A stretch of DNA of 33,624 nt from an uncultured Armatimonadota bacterium (GTDB taxonomy: Bacteria; Armatimonadota; Fimbriimonadia; Fimbriimonadales; Fimbriimonadaceae): assembly GCA_903904815.1 (NCBI GenBank), contig CAIVDU010000115.1:1-33624 (forward strand), written 5' to 3'. The notes under the pieces are model-generated. The model worked only from the letters and a program-made list of their open reading frames with translations. It searched no databases and was not told the DNA's origin. This document shows, piece by piece, positions 14,241 through 23,133 of the stretch. How positions within the stretch are numbered: the first letter of the stretch is position 1; each line of letters starts with the position of its first letter. The position numbers and the translations under genes are program-made.

Positions 14241-17216
14241 CTACTGTTTGAGCTTCCAGGCCCTCTCCCACATGCGAATGTAGGTCTCGGCGCCGTTAAA
14301 GAGCATCTGCATGGGCTTGCCCGACATTCCGACGTTCTTCACGTCCTGCAACATGTCCGGGACCATCCCGTAGTGGGCGAGACCATCGATGTTGAAGTCA
14401 AAGTCACGGGTGTATGGTTTCCCGCCGACGATGCCGCTGTACACAAGCCGATGTAAAGGCACATTCGGACCACTCATCTTGGTCCAAGCGTCGAAAACGC
14501 CCTTTATCTCGGCCAAGCAAGCTATCACGCCCTGCTCTTCCGAGCCAGATTCGGATCCAGGGCCTCGTCCAAACTCGCTCGGGTGCTTGAGTAGATACGC
14601 GGATCTCCGTTCCACGAAATAGTCGCCTTTGCCGATTCCAAGAACCGGAATCACTAACTCGGCTGGATTCGCCGTCTGCAGTCCCCGAGCGAAGTTTTTG
14701 ACGACGTTCATCGTGTTGAGCGAGCGATTATGCAGCAGGTCTGGTTGCTCGGCATCGTTCCAATTGACGCGGGAAGCGTCGATCGCTAAAGACTCCCAAA
14801 GGTCGCGCTGTCGCTCGTTGTAGATCGGGTAGTCACAGTTTCCGTAAGTCCAGAAGAACCGGTAGCGGCGGTAGTCTTGAATAGGTGAGTCGTACCGAAC
14901 GCCATCACGCTGGGCGGCTGCGTCCGCTCTTCGTTGAGCGAGAGTCAGGTTTCGGTCAGTGTCGGTGAGCGTCCTGAATCCACCGTCGGCAGTCCGAACC
15001 TTCGGCGGCATCACGGGATTGTCTCCGGGAAGGGTTAGAGCGGGAGCCGCATCGGTCCCAAATCGTGGCCCCATCCCACCCAGCATCGCCATGTCCGTTC
15101 CGATCCCGATGCCAGTGGCGCCGGGGAGCTGAGAGGCATACCACAGCGATTGGGCGAAGGTCTTGGTGGTCCCAGGAGCGTCCATAACGGTAGGGGAACC
15201 GGGCGCCTGCCGGCGGTTCATCATCTCCGTGATAGGTGCAAACATCCCGCCGAGGGCCATCACTCTGAGACAGACGGAATGTGATTTTTGAGATTCTTGA
15301 CCGAGCGTGTTGTCGGTGAGGTTCGAACCCCACGGATAAGCAAGATCTCTAAAGTCGGAGTGACCGGATACCACGGGATATCCACGAATTCCCGCTTTTT
15401 CCCGTTGTTCGCAAATCGTGAGGACTCGGTCTGCGGCTTTGTCGGACATGTGATCGATGTCGATCAGCATCCCCAAGTCGAGCAGGTGATTGATCCCGCC
15501 CTCACCGACAGTCGTCAGTCCCTCATGGTTGACATGGGACCTAGCCGACGAGAGGTTTGGCTCGGCAGCCCGGAGCATGGAGACGACGGCGGGCAACTTC
15601 CAATTCGATCCGTCGTTGAAATTCAGATTGATGGGAATATTTCCAAGGACCCCGGTAAACATTCCTGAGTTGAAGCCCAGCTTATAGCCGATGCCATTGG
15701 CAACGCCGTCATCAACCTGAAGCGAACGGTGGTTCGCGAACATGTTGTTGAAGTTGAACATGTCGCTGTAGACGGCCGACCCGCCGAACACCGAATCGGC
15801 AAGATGGATGGGAAACATATGGCGCACTCCCAAGCCCCACAGCCGATCGAGCTCAGCATTTAGCTGGGCTTGAGAGACGTTGTCACTGGCGTGGAAATTG
15901 CCGATGTTGTCGATCTCCATCCCGAGGACGATGCAGAGCTTGTTCTGGCGAATGATGCTCCGCGCCTCGGAGGGCGAGTAGGCGATCTGCATCCAGCTCG
16001 AATTGTCCTGAACGAGACGCTTGATTCCGGCGATCTGGGCGTCACCGCTCTCTTTGTCGTTGATCAAGTCTCGTCGGGCTTTGGTGTCGATATTCGCCAG
16101 CAAGTTGTTGGAAACCGGATGCGCCACCATCAGACGAAGGCCACCGTCGTAAGAACGACGAATCCAATCGACGTACATGTGGTGATGGGTCGTGTTGTAG
16201 TACCGATAGCTCATCAGAGCCGGGTAACCGACGCCTGAATGGAGATCACCGTCGGTCTCGTAAAGCATCGGCTTCGCCAGGTCGACGTTGCCGCCCATGA
16301 ACGGCAAAGCGACTAGCAGTCCGATGACGGTTGCAACGTCACCGATCGAGATGAAGAAGCCCTTTGCCGGGCCGAACCATTTGTCGTTGGGGTCCTTACC
16401 GTGATTCGGTTGGCACGAGGCCAGAGCCAGAGCGATGGGGCCCTCCGGTTGCCCCGCGTACAGGTTCCCCCCAAAGCCCAAGTTCGCGAGCGGGTGGGCA
16501 TGGAGGTCCGCTACGCCCCAAACTGGCGCGTTCGCATCGGTCATCTCAGTCAGCCCAGCGGCAAGATTGATGGGGCCAAATGTTGGAGTTGGATCGACGT
16601 CCGAGAACTTGATACCGGCGACGCTTACGTGCCCCCAGGGTCCGGAATTGAGGTCACGAATGATGAGTCGGGCCGTCTTTCCCGCAATAGGACTGGTATC
16701 CCAGACAATTCGGTACATCAGCTCGGAGTTTCTTCCAGTGGCGAGGAACGGAGTTGGTTTCCAATCGTTGCCCTCCTGCACTTGAATCTGCAAAGACTCA
16801 TTTGAGAAGTTGTTTCCGCCCCCAATGAGGAAGCTGATGTACTTTCGCGTAACGACAAAGCTTGGGGAAGTCAGTGTCCCGGTCGGCCCATCGCCTTGCA
16901 CTTGGCCAAGCGGGAGATTGGCGTTTGGGTGATTCTCATAAGTGCCGATCCACGGAAGTCCGTTGTTACCAATAGGATAGGGCACATCCCAATAGTCGCC
17001 TCCAAGGGGGCTTTTCCAAACGCGTGACGCAGTTACATTGTCGCCGTAAGTCGGCTGGTTATCGAAGGCGTTGCCAGTCTTTGTCCATCCGGCTAGTCCT
17101 TGAGAAAAGTCCCAGTTCTCAAGGACTAGCTTGGGCCGGATTGGGATCGGGCGCTGCAGACTAACCTGTCGTGTCATTCCCGAAATCGCGATGCTAATAA
17201 GGGCGGTGGCAAACAT
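14241..17216 (-). CDS. Exported M19-type metallohydrolase with N-terminal lectin-like domain
   Basis: 991 residues. A short N-terminal hydrophobic segment (FATALISIAISGM) is a likely signal. Residues about 30-205 look like the beta-sandwich found in front of some GH32 and related secreted enzymes: NWDFSQGLAGWTKTGNAF, GTLTSPSFVVTRKYISFLIG, and LIIRDLNSGPWGHVSVAGIK. The rest fits the membrane-dipeptidase branch of the amidohydrolase superfamily: the DLHAH metal pair at 237-241, a candidate bridging Glu in CIVLGMEIDNIGNF, IDIDHMSDKA, VVSGHSDFRD and IGIGTDMAML, in the expected order. The substrate is unknown; a dipeptide or amide is typical of the family but the insertions here are large. The start ATG at 17216 is the only convincing one. 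Confidence 0.78.
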   Translation of the reverse strand: MFATALISIAISGMTRQVSLQRPIPIRPKLVLENWDFSQGLAGWTKTGNAFDNQPTYGDNVTASRVWKSPLGGDYWDVPYPIGNNGLPWIGTYENHPNANLPLGQVQGDGPTGTLTSPSFVVTRKYISFLIGGGNNFSNESLQIQVQEGNDWKPTPFLATGRNSELMYRIVWDTSPIAGKTARLIIRDLNSGPWGHVSVAGIKFSDVDPTPTFGPINLAAGLTEMTDANAPVWGVADLHAHPLANLGFGGNLYAGQPEGPIALALASCQPNHGKDPNDKWFGPAKGFFISIGDVATVIGLLVALPFMGGNVDLAKPMLYETDGDLHSGVGYPALMSYRYYNTTHHHMYVDWIRRSYDGGLRLMVAHPVSNNLLANIDTKARRDLINDKESGDAQIAGIKRLVQDNSSWMQIAYSPSEARSIIRQNKLCIVLGMEIDNIGNFHASDNVSQAQLNAELDRLWGLGVRHMFPIHLADSVFGGSAVYSDMFNFNNMFANHRSLQVDDGVANGIGYKLGFNSGMFTGVLGNIPINLNFNDGSNWKLPAVVSMLRAAEPNLSSARSHVNHEGLTTVGEGGINHLLDLGMLIDIDHMSDKAADRVLTICEQREKAGIRGYPVVSGHSDFRDLAYPWGSNLTDNTLGQESQKSHSVCLRVMALGGMFAPITEMMNRRQAPGSPTVMDAPGTTKTFAQSLWYASQLPGATGIGIGTDMAMLGGMGPRFGTDAAPALTLPGDNPVMPPKVRTADGGFRTLTDTDRNLTLAQRRADAAAQRDGVRYDSPIQDYRRYRFFWTYGNCDYPIYNERQRDLWESLAIDASRVNWNDAEQPDLLHNRSLNTMNVVKNFARGLQTANPAELVIPVLGIGKGDYFVERRSAYLLKHPSEFGRGPGSESGSEEQGVIACLAEIKGVFDAWTKMSGPNVPLHRLVYSGIVGGKPYTRDFDFNIDGLAHYGMVPDMLQDVKNVGMSGKPMQMLFNGAETYIRMWERAWKLKQ

Positions 17217-17443
17217 GGATCAAACCTCTGTCGCAACAGTCTATAGAAAGCGGTCGATGTGCGCAAGAGGTCACATGCCGATCTTGCTCGTTAAGTACGA
17301 ACGTGAATTTGCCTATCAAAAGTGCGATTCGAGCCTGGCAGCCGAATGATAAACCGGTACAGCCAGGGTTCAGAGTTCGAACACGAAGATAGTAATAAGT
17401 GCAATTCAAGAGCAAATGATCTGGCTTGCAGGTAAAACGCAGC

Positions 17444-18007
17444 ATGCGTTACCAAAAACTCATCGCTGGACTGGTCTTAGCTGTTGCTGCGGTGTCTCAG
17501 TCTTCCGCATCGATGATGACTTATGTGAAGATCATCGGCCAGAAACAAGGCTGGATCAAAGGCGACTGTACACAAAAAGGCCGAGAGGACCTGATCATGT
17601 GCATCGCCGCCGATCACGATATTGTGTCTCCGCGGGACCCTCAGTCTGGATTGCCGACAGGAAAACGAATGCACAAGCCGTTCGTGATGACCTTCGAACT
17701 TTCAAAGGCTACTCCCCTGCTCTACAGTGCGTTGGTCAACAACGAGAATCTTACGAGCATCACGATTCAGTTCTGGACCCCTGAGATCAAGGCAGTCAGC
17801 GGTGTCGGCTCAGAAGTTCAGAGCTATACGGTCAAGCTAGTCAATGCGAACATCGCTTCGATCCGGTTTCTCAAGCAGAATATTAGGAATCCAGAACTCG
17901 TTAAATACCCAGAAACGGTCGAAGTTTCGTTTACGTACCAGAAGATTCAGTGGACTTGGAACGATGGCGGAATCACCGCTGGCGACGATTGGGAAAATAG
18001 AAACTGA
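17444..18007 (+). CDS. Hcp-like tube protein with Sec signal peptide, orphan
   Basis: About 187 residues. A Sec signal peptide MRYQKLIAGLVLAVAAVSQ is followed, from about residue 24, by a complete Hcp fold (PF05638): TYVKIIGQKQGWIKGDCTQ, GREDLIMCIAADHDIVSPRD, LPTGKRMHKPFVMTFELSKA, PLLYSALVNNENLTSITIQF, and EVSFTYQKIQWTWNDGG near the end. Mature length (about 165) is normal for Hcp, the ring protein of the type VI tube. Cytoplasmic assembly is normal in T6SS, so a signal peptide is odd, and no TssB, TssC, VgrG or TssM is in the window. The start ATG 17444 is preferred; TTG 17426 would add six residues. It diverges from the M19-type gene. Confidence 0.85.
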   Translation: MRYQKLIAGLVLAVAAVSQSSASMMTYVKIIGQKQGWIKGDCTQKGREDLIMCIAADHDIVSPRDPQSGLPTGKRMHKPFVMTFELSKATPLLYSALVNNENLTSITIQFWTPEIKAVSGVGSEVQSYTVKLVNANIASIRFLKQNIRNPELVKYPETVEVSFTYQKIQWTWNDGGITAGDDWENRN

Positions 18008-18043
18008 CAACCTAATCTGAACGGCATAGTCAGTGCTACCAAC

Positions 18044-18069
18044 GGGGCTCAGATCTGCTCTTGGGCCCC
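18044..18069 (+). terminator. Intrinsic terminator after the Hcp-like gene
   Basis: GGGGCTCA pairs with TGGGCCCC (one G-U) around a 10-base loop and is followed by TTTG. It lies 37 bp after the stop of the Hcp-like gene. Confidence 0.7.
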
Positions 18070-18194
18070 TTTGACCTCATGACTCGATTGCAAATCCACC
18101 TGCCGCCCACCAAAAGAGATTTCGATTAAAAATTGCAGGAGACAGGAGCTTAAAAAACTGCCTATTTGCCCGCACTTTTACTAGGTGTTTCGAT

Positions 18195-20453
18195 TTGCGG
18201 TTCGCCGACAACTCACTTATGCGTGCAGGAACGTCAGCAATTCGACGTGTATCGATATCCCTGGTAGTGATCGGCATGGTGGCCGGACTCGTTGGATTCG
18301 CCTTCGTTCGTAAATATCAATCTGACCTCGATCGGAGCCTAAAGCATTATCGAGCCGTCCAGCATGAGGCGACCGTTGTGGAAGCGACCCACGTCGAGTC
18401 CCAACTCCACGAAATGTATCAGGGGCTACGCACGATGGCGAGGCTCCCAGGCGTCCGGGCTATTGACCGGCACGCGAACAACTTCGATGCCAATGCTCGT
18501 TCGGCGATGCAGGAGATCTATAACAACCTCGCATCGAACGTCTCGATGTCGGAGGTGTACATCGTTCCTGCCGATCTCAACCCAGACCAGGTAGATCCAG
18601 TGACCAAAAAGCTCCAGATTCCGATCACGACTTTTGATCACCTGATTGTTGGAAAGAGCCAGGACAAGCTTGAGAATCCAGAGGCGGCGGGCGTCGAGGA
18701 AGAAGAGTCTTACGAATACCATCTGATGCCGAAACAGATGGCGGCCCTTAAGGCGCTCTGCCCAACCGAGTCGGCAGTAAAAGGGCTTGACCTCCCCGCA
18801 ATCTGTGGACCTGAAGTCATCACGTGCGACAACTCGCGCTACTCCAAGAAGCGTGCCGACGACCGAGACCGGTCCGGCCTCGTTTTCTCGGTCCCCTTCT
18901 TCGCACCGGATGGCAACTTTAAGGGCATGCTTACCGGCGTTATCCTCACTCACGTTATCAGCGAAATGGTTACGACGAACGACCTGGCAGTGGTGGTGCC
19001 CGAACAGCACTACGTGGCCCGGATGTCGAACCTAAAGGGACAAGCCGCGGAATCCACCAAATTTGTGGCATCGGCAAAGGCCGATCCCAGCTTGCTGTAC
19101 TCCGAGGTTCTCCCACTTAGGGTCAAAGATCTCTGGGGCACTTGGAAGCTTTGGTCGGGTAAGCCAAATTCCGCCTTTTGGGCGAGCCCCGAAGTTCAAG
19201 CACTACGGACTACGTTGGGGTTCGAACTAGTTGGCATCGTGGTTGCAAGTGCGTTTGGGCTTTTCGCTCTTTCGGGCTGGTGGAAGACGAAAGACCAGAA
19301 TTACCAGAACCTCTTGCTCAAACAGAGCGTTGCCAAGCAGAACGAAGAACTCAACGAGCGAAACCGACACCAGGACGCACTTATTGAAGAGCTTCAAGCA
19401 TTTGCGAACGCCACCTCAAGATCGGTCGCGGAAGTGGCGACTACGACGCAAGCGATTTCAGCTGCGACAAGTCGAAGTCGGTTCTTCGGAGAACACATTA
19501 CGCAACTCGTGAACGAAGCCGACAATGCAGCCGACGAAGTCGGAAAGTCCGGGGTTTACGTCGAAAAGGCGAGCCTCGCGCTCTTGGGCCAAGCATCCCT
19601 CGTGAGTTCGGCAAGCCGCGATCTTCGCGAACTCATCGCCAACGTCCAGAATGGAATGGAGGCGCAAAAGCTAGCCGCCCAAGAAGCGACTTCTGTGGCG
19701 ATCGTTGGCAAGGAGGCGGTGAGCGAAGTTGAAGCCAACCTCACGCGAATTGCGGAGCGTGTCGGGCGCGCCAACACCTTCATCGCCGAATTGGATCAGC
19801 GCCAGAATGAAATTGCGACCATCGCTGGAACGATCAGTGGTATCGCGGAGCAGACGAATCTGCTCGCACTCAACGCTGCCATCGAAGCTGCCCGAGCCGG
19901 TGAGCAGGGACGAGGTTTCGCCGTGGTTGCCGACGAGGTCCGCAAGCTCGCGGAGAGCTGTGGGGAAGCGGTCAAACAGATCGTCTCGACTATCGACACC
20001 ATTCGAAGTGGCGTCGCCGACACGCACACGGAAATCGATGGCTCGCTGGAAGAACTGACGTGTGGCCAGGAGTCTGGACGTCGCGCTGGAGAAGCCATGA
20101 ACCGGATCGACTGCACTACGGTTGAGGTACTTGATCAATCCGTAAAGAACGAGGCACTCGTTCGCAGCATGAGCAAGAGTTCCAAGGTAGCGATGGAGGC
20201 GATCGATTTGATGACAAACGTGATCGAAGACTCTGCGGTGCAGATTCAGCAGGTGGGCAAGGCAAACCAGTCGATCGTAGGGGTCATCGACGATTTGGAG
20301 CAGGCCATTCAGACACAAACCGTGAACCTCATCGATCTTGACAAGCGATGTGACGACCTCGCGCGCGAATCCACCGACCTCAAGGCGGCCGTGCAAGTAT
20401 TCCTTGACATGACTCAAGAGGCCTCCGATGTCGAACTGCCGACAGCAGCATAG
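18195..20453 (+). CDS. Methyl-accepting chemotaxis protein
   Basis: About 752 residues. Membrane span 1 is at about 20-38, a large extracytoplasmic sensor region (about 40-340, with dCache-like features and [20 protein letters not shown]) follows, and span 2 is at about 341-363. The cytoplasmic part is a long coiled coil with the conserved signalling tip [20 protein letters not shown] followed by [21 protein letters not shown] at about 545-590. No HAMP domain is evident between span 2 and the coiled coil, which is less common. The TTG start at 18195 is favoured by AGGTG eight bases upstream; ATG 18219 is an alternative. No CheA, CheW or flagellar genes are in view, so it may feed pilus-based motility. 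Confidence 0.93.
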   Translation: MRFADNSLMRAGTSAIRRVSISLVVIGMVAGLVGFAFVRKYQSDLDRSLKHYRAVQHEATVVEATHVESQLHEMYQGLRTMARLPGVRAIDRHANNFDANARSAMQEIYNNLASNVSMSEVYIVPADLNPDQVDPVTKKLQIPITTFDHLIVGKSQDKLENPEAAGVEEEESYEYHLMPKQMAALKALCPTESAVKGLDLPAICGPEVITCDNSRYSKKRADDRDRSGLVFSVPFFAPDGNFKGMLTGVILTHVISEMVTTNDLAVVVPEQHYVARMSNLKGQAAESTKFVASAKADPSLLYSEVLPLRVKDLWGTWKLWSGKPNSAFWASPEVQALRTTLGFELVGIVVASAFGLFALSGWWKTKDQNYQNLLLKQSVAKQNEELNERNRHQDALIEELQAFANATSRSVAEVATTTQAISAATSRSRFFGEHITQLVNEADNAADEVGKSGVYVEKASLALLGQASLVSSASRDLRELIANVQNGMEAQKLAAQEATSVAIVGKEAVSEVEANLTRIAERVGRANTFIAELDQRQNEIATIAGTISGIAEQTNLLALNAAIEAARAGEQGRGFAVVADEVRKLAESCGEAVKQIVSTIDTIRSGVADTHTEIDGSLEELTCGQESGRRAGEAMNRIDCTTVEVLDQSVKNEALVRSMSKSSKVAMEAIDLMTNVIEDSAVQIQQVGKANQSIVGVIDDLEQAIQTQTVNLIDLDKRCDDLARESTDLKAAVQVFLDMTQEASDVELPTAA

Positions 20454-20465
20454 CGCCTTGGGATT

Positions 20466-20485
20466 GAGTGCAAATTTTTGCACTC
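20466..20485. terminator. Bidirectional terminator between convergent genes
   Basis: GAGTGCAAA and TTTGCACTC are complementary around a tiny T-rich centre, giving A and T runs on either side. It sits between the chemoreceptor gene and the convergent HTH regulator. Confidence 0.65.
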
Positions 20486-20510
20486 GAACATCACTGGTGC
20501 GTCTCGGCGC

Positions 20511-21794
20511 CTACCAGCGGTTGAGGTAGGTGCCCCCATTTTGGATTCGGCGGTCCAGCACGCCGACGAAATGGTCCAAACCGTTGGCAACCGATTCTTC
20601 TCGAAGGTTCTTGAGAAGGTTTATTGCAGCCGACTTATCTCCCATTTCAACCAACATTCGACCTCGAATGGTGGTTGCGGAGACCCGCAATTGGAAATTC
20701 TCTTTATTCTCTTCGGGGAACGAATCGAGCGCTTTAGCCTTTTTGCCATCAAGAAAATTGAGCCCAGATCGAGTTACCTGAGAGTGGAATATCGTCTGGC
20801 GAGAAGCATTGGCCCACGAAGGCTCGGATTGAATTACGTCAAGTAGTTGCAGCCCCTGTGCGGGTCTTTCCGTAAGACCGAGCCTCCATGCTAGGTCTGT
20901 CCCGACGACCGGACAGCTCGGACTGCCGCGGTGGAGAGGAAGTCGTCGGGTAAGGAATCCGCAGACATCGTTTTCATCGTTCGCGCGCTCCCAACGGAAC
21001 TGCCAATGAGCCCGGACGACGCTTGACCAGCCCTCTAGGATAGGTCGATCGGCAAACCGAAACGGGAGACTATCCGCCCACTCCATGGCTTCACGCCTCC
21101 GATACCACCAAAGCAGGTAATCGACGTACGCAGCCTTGATTTGAAATACCGTTTCGGTCGCCTTGGCACTTCCTGGACCCAAGCCAATGGCTTGATCGAT
21201 CAAGTTCAAGAAATCCAGATCCAACTTTGCCGAATCGCCCCGCTGATACCGCGATTGAAGTCGAGCGAGATTCTCCAGAAGTGAGGGAGATGTCGGCGGC
21301 TCCGTTCGCACATGCAAGCCCGATTCCATAAGATAGCGAGATTCCGGCGAAGTCATCTGCAACTGTTCGACCAATTTTGGAACGATGAAAGACGGTGCTT
21401 TTCGTTGACCTAACTCCAAACGCCTGAGCGTGGAGGGCGATATTCCGGTGGAGGTGGCCGCGCCTTCGATGGACATTCCGAGACGGCCCCTAGCCGCCCT
21501 CAGGATCCAGCCATCTATTACGGGATGCGAGGCTCTGGAAAAAGATTCAGTTGCGGTGCTGAGCCTGATCTCGCGGCGAGAAACAGGAGGCACTCCCAGC
21601 GCTTCAAGTACGATCTCAAGACTATCGCCTTCCGGCACCACTTCGCCGCTCTCCCACCGCTGAAGTGTCGACGACGAGAACCCTGAGAGGACTGATAGTT
21701 CCCTCAACGACAGCTTTCGCTTTGACCTCCAAAGCGCGATCGTTCTTCCGACGTCGGCTCGGTGGTTCACGACGTCAATATCATAGGTCCTCAA
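20511..21794 (-). CDS. Double helix-turn-helix (XRE-type) regulator
   Basis: About 427 residues. Two XRE-like HTH domains are seen: the first at about 15-68 (IALWRSKRKLSLRELSVLSG, SSSTLQRWESGE), the second at about 91-147 (LRAARGRLGMSIEGAATSTG, SPSTLRRLELGQ). The remaining ~280 residues are helical, Leu/Ala/Arg-rich, with repeat-like stretches that may be TPR-like. TTG 21792-21794 is chosen because AAAAGG lies six bases upstream; ATG at 21833 or the longer 21911 start would enter the neighbouring prepilin gene. It is divergent from the prepilin at 21899 and is the natural candidate for its regulator. DNA binding is inferred. Confidence 0.78.
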   Translation of the reverse strand: MRTYDIDVVNHRADVGRTIALWRSKRKLSLRELSVLSGFSSSTLQRWESGEVVPEGDSLEIVLEALGVPPVSRREIRLSTATESFSRASHPVIDGWILRAARGRLGMSIEGAATSTGISPSTLRRLELGQRKAPSFIVPKLVEQLQMTSPESRYLMESGLHVRTEPPTSPSLLENLARLQSRYQRGDSAKLDLDFLNLIDQAIGLGPGSAKATETVFQIKAAYVDYLLWWYRRREAMEWADSLPFRFADRPILEGWSSVVRAHWQFRWERANDENDVCGFLTRRLPLHRGSPSCPVVGTDLAWRLGLTERPAQGLQLLDVIQSEPSWANASRQTIFHSQVTRSGLNFLDGKKAKALDSFPEENKENFQLRVSATTIRGRMLVEMGDKSAAINLLKNLREESVANGLDHFVGVLDRRIQNGGTYLNRW

Positions 21795-21898
21795 TGTAAA
21801 CCTTTTGTTAACGTCAGGTTCAAACCGTCCCATTGTTTGGAATGCGCCCCTCTCGGCAATGTCCACCGGAGCAAACTCGGTGCGTCTAGGTAGGCACC

Positions 21899-22864
21899 AT
21901 GAAACGCGCATTTACCCTTATTGAACTTCTAGTCGTGATTGCCATCATCGCAATCCTCGCCGCCATCCTCTTCCCCGTTTTTGCCCAAGCAAAAGTCGCC
22001 GCAAAGAAGACCGCCGACCTCAGCAACACCAAGCAGCTTGCCCTCGGCACCGTGATGTACAGTGCCGATAGCGACGATGTATTCCCTTCCGCCTACGGTC
22101 GCGACTGCAGCGGTAACTGGAACATCGACTCGCGCATGGCCGAGCCCGCCACCTGGTCGGTTGCTGCTACCGCACTGTACGATCCAACCACCGACAGCTG
22201 CAGTGGAGATGGCAAGCGCGTCAAGTCTTCTCTAGTCTCCGCTCCAAATACCCTGTTCCCTTACTCGAAGAGCTGGGCGTTGATGCAGATGCCGGGCGCC
22301 CCCCTGCAGTCAGGTTTCCGATCACCAGTCGCGGGTGATGGTGCTCCTGCGAATATCTCCTATAACATGAACGGTCTCCTGAGCTCTTACAGCCAGACCG
22401 GAGTCCAAGATCCTTCGGGCACGCCAACTTGGTGGCCCGCTTTCGGCCAGCTTGCTCGCATCGGAGACACCTATGCCGAGCCGTTCCTGATCTGCCCCGA
22501 TCCTACGACCGGCTGCACATTCAACGGTGGCGGAAAGCTGATCAACGATGCACAGGCTTGCCATACCGACTCGGCAAACAGCAATACTCTCCAGTCCGGC
22601 AACACAAACGGAAGCCAGTCGGGAATGGGCAACATTCACGCCACCTCCTTCTGCTTCGGCAAGACGGAGAACTGGGCGTTTGCGGATGGCCACGCGAAGA
22701 GCCGACAGACGGGCACGGGCGACCAGAAGCAGGATCCATGGCCGGTCAATGGTTACAACGCGGCGGGCATTCCCGACAGCGCTGCTGGCTATGAGGGCCA
22801 CGAAGCGGTTTGGGATCAGTACTGCCACACGCCAATCTTCCGACCTGACATCTCGCACAGTTAG
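21899..22864 (+). CDS. Prepilin-like protein with H-X9-DG-type C-terminus (copy A)
   Basis: 321 residues. The type III prepilin signal is at the very N-terminus, [20 protein letters not shown], cleaved before Phe by a prepilin peptidase, with Glu 5 of the mature protein present. It is followed by the Armatimonadota/Planctomycetota-style [19 protein letters not shown] helix and SNTKQLALGTVMYSADSDD. The C-terminus has NWAFADGHAKS, the DG(H) feature of the DUF1559/H-X9-DG prepilin-processing group. The ATG is preceded by AGGTAGG five to six bases upstream. It probably sits in the membrane or in a pseudopilus or surface assembly. A hairpin and a small lipoprotein gene follow. Confidence 0.92.
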   Translation: MKRAFTLIELLVVIAIIAILAAILFPVFAQAKVAAKKTADLSNTKQLALGTVMYSADSDDVFPSAYGRDCSGNWNIDSRMAEPATWSVAATALYDPTTDSCSGDGKRVKSSLVSAPNTLFPYSKSWALMQMPGAPLQSGFRSPVAGDGAPANISYNMNGLLSSYSQTGVQDPSGTPTWWPAFGQLARIGDTYAEPFLICPDPTTGCTFNGGGKLINDAQACHTDSANSNTLQSGNTNGSQSGMGNIHATSFCFGKTENWAFADGHAKSRQTGTGDQKQDPWPVNGYNAAGIPDSAAGYEGHEAVWDQYCHTPIFRPDISHS

Positions 22865-22874
22865 TAAATAACCA

Positions 22875-22899
22875 AGTCCCGGCAGAATCTGCCGGGACT
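22875..22899 (+). terminator. Hairpin between prepilin A and small lipoprotein
   Basis: AGTCCCGGCA and TGCCGGGACT form a perfect 10-bp stem around GAATC. It starts 11 bp after the prepilin stop and ends 10 bp before the next start, so it may lower expression of the downstream gene or protect the prepilin mRNA. The T-run is only CGCTTT. Confidence 0.65.
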
Positions 22900-22909
22900 C
22901 GCTTTAACG

Positions 22910-23062
22910 ATGAAAAAGCTCATGCTCCTATTCGTCGTCAGCTTCACTCTCGGACTCTTCGGTTGCGGCAGTAATCAACCGTTACCGGATACTTCTTCCG
23001 AGAGCAAGCCACTTCCCCCGGGCACCAAAACGAAAGACGTCTTGATGCCAATCGACAAGTAG
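22910..23062 (+). CDS. Small (50-residue) lipoprotein downstream of prepilin A
   Basis: A short gene read directly from sequence: ATG AAA AAG CTC at the start and TAG at 23060-23062. The product begins MKKLMLLFVVSFTLGLFGCG, a textbook lipoprotein signal with lipobox LFGC (Cys 19), and ends in about 30 polar residues rich in Pro, Ser, Lys and Asp (PLPPGTKTKDVLM). The leader is perfect for its size. Small lipoproteins often follow DUF1559-type prepilin genes in Planctomycetota and relatives, so it may be a pilin-assembly or anchoring partner; this is inference. It closes with a strong bidirectional terminator. Confidence 0.78.
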   Translation: MKKLMLLFVVSFTLGLFGCGSNQPLPDTSSESKPLPPGTKTKDVLMPIDK

Positions 23063-23079
23063 TCGAGGGTGATATGACA

Positions 23080-23114
23080 AAGCCGCCAGCCCTAGCAATA
23101 GGGACTGGCGGCTT
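23080..23114. terminator. Strong bidirectional terminator
   Basis: AAGCCGCCAG pairs with CTGGCGGCTT (10 bp), with a further inner CCCTA/TAGGG pairing around GCAA, and is followed by TTTATGCTTTATT on the plus strand. It lies between the small lipoprotein gene and the convergent Thr/Ser-rich lipoprotein gene. Confidence 0.85.
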
Positions 23115-23133
23115 TATGCTTTATTCGATCTTC

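Noticed and set aside
17444-18007. Type VI secretion locus
   Set aside because: Only the Hcp-like gene is present; no sheath, baseplate, VgrG or membrane-complex gene is in the window.
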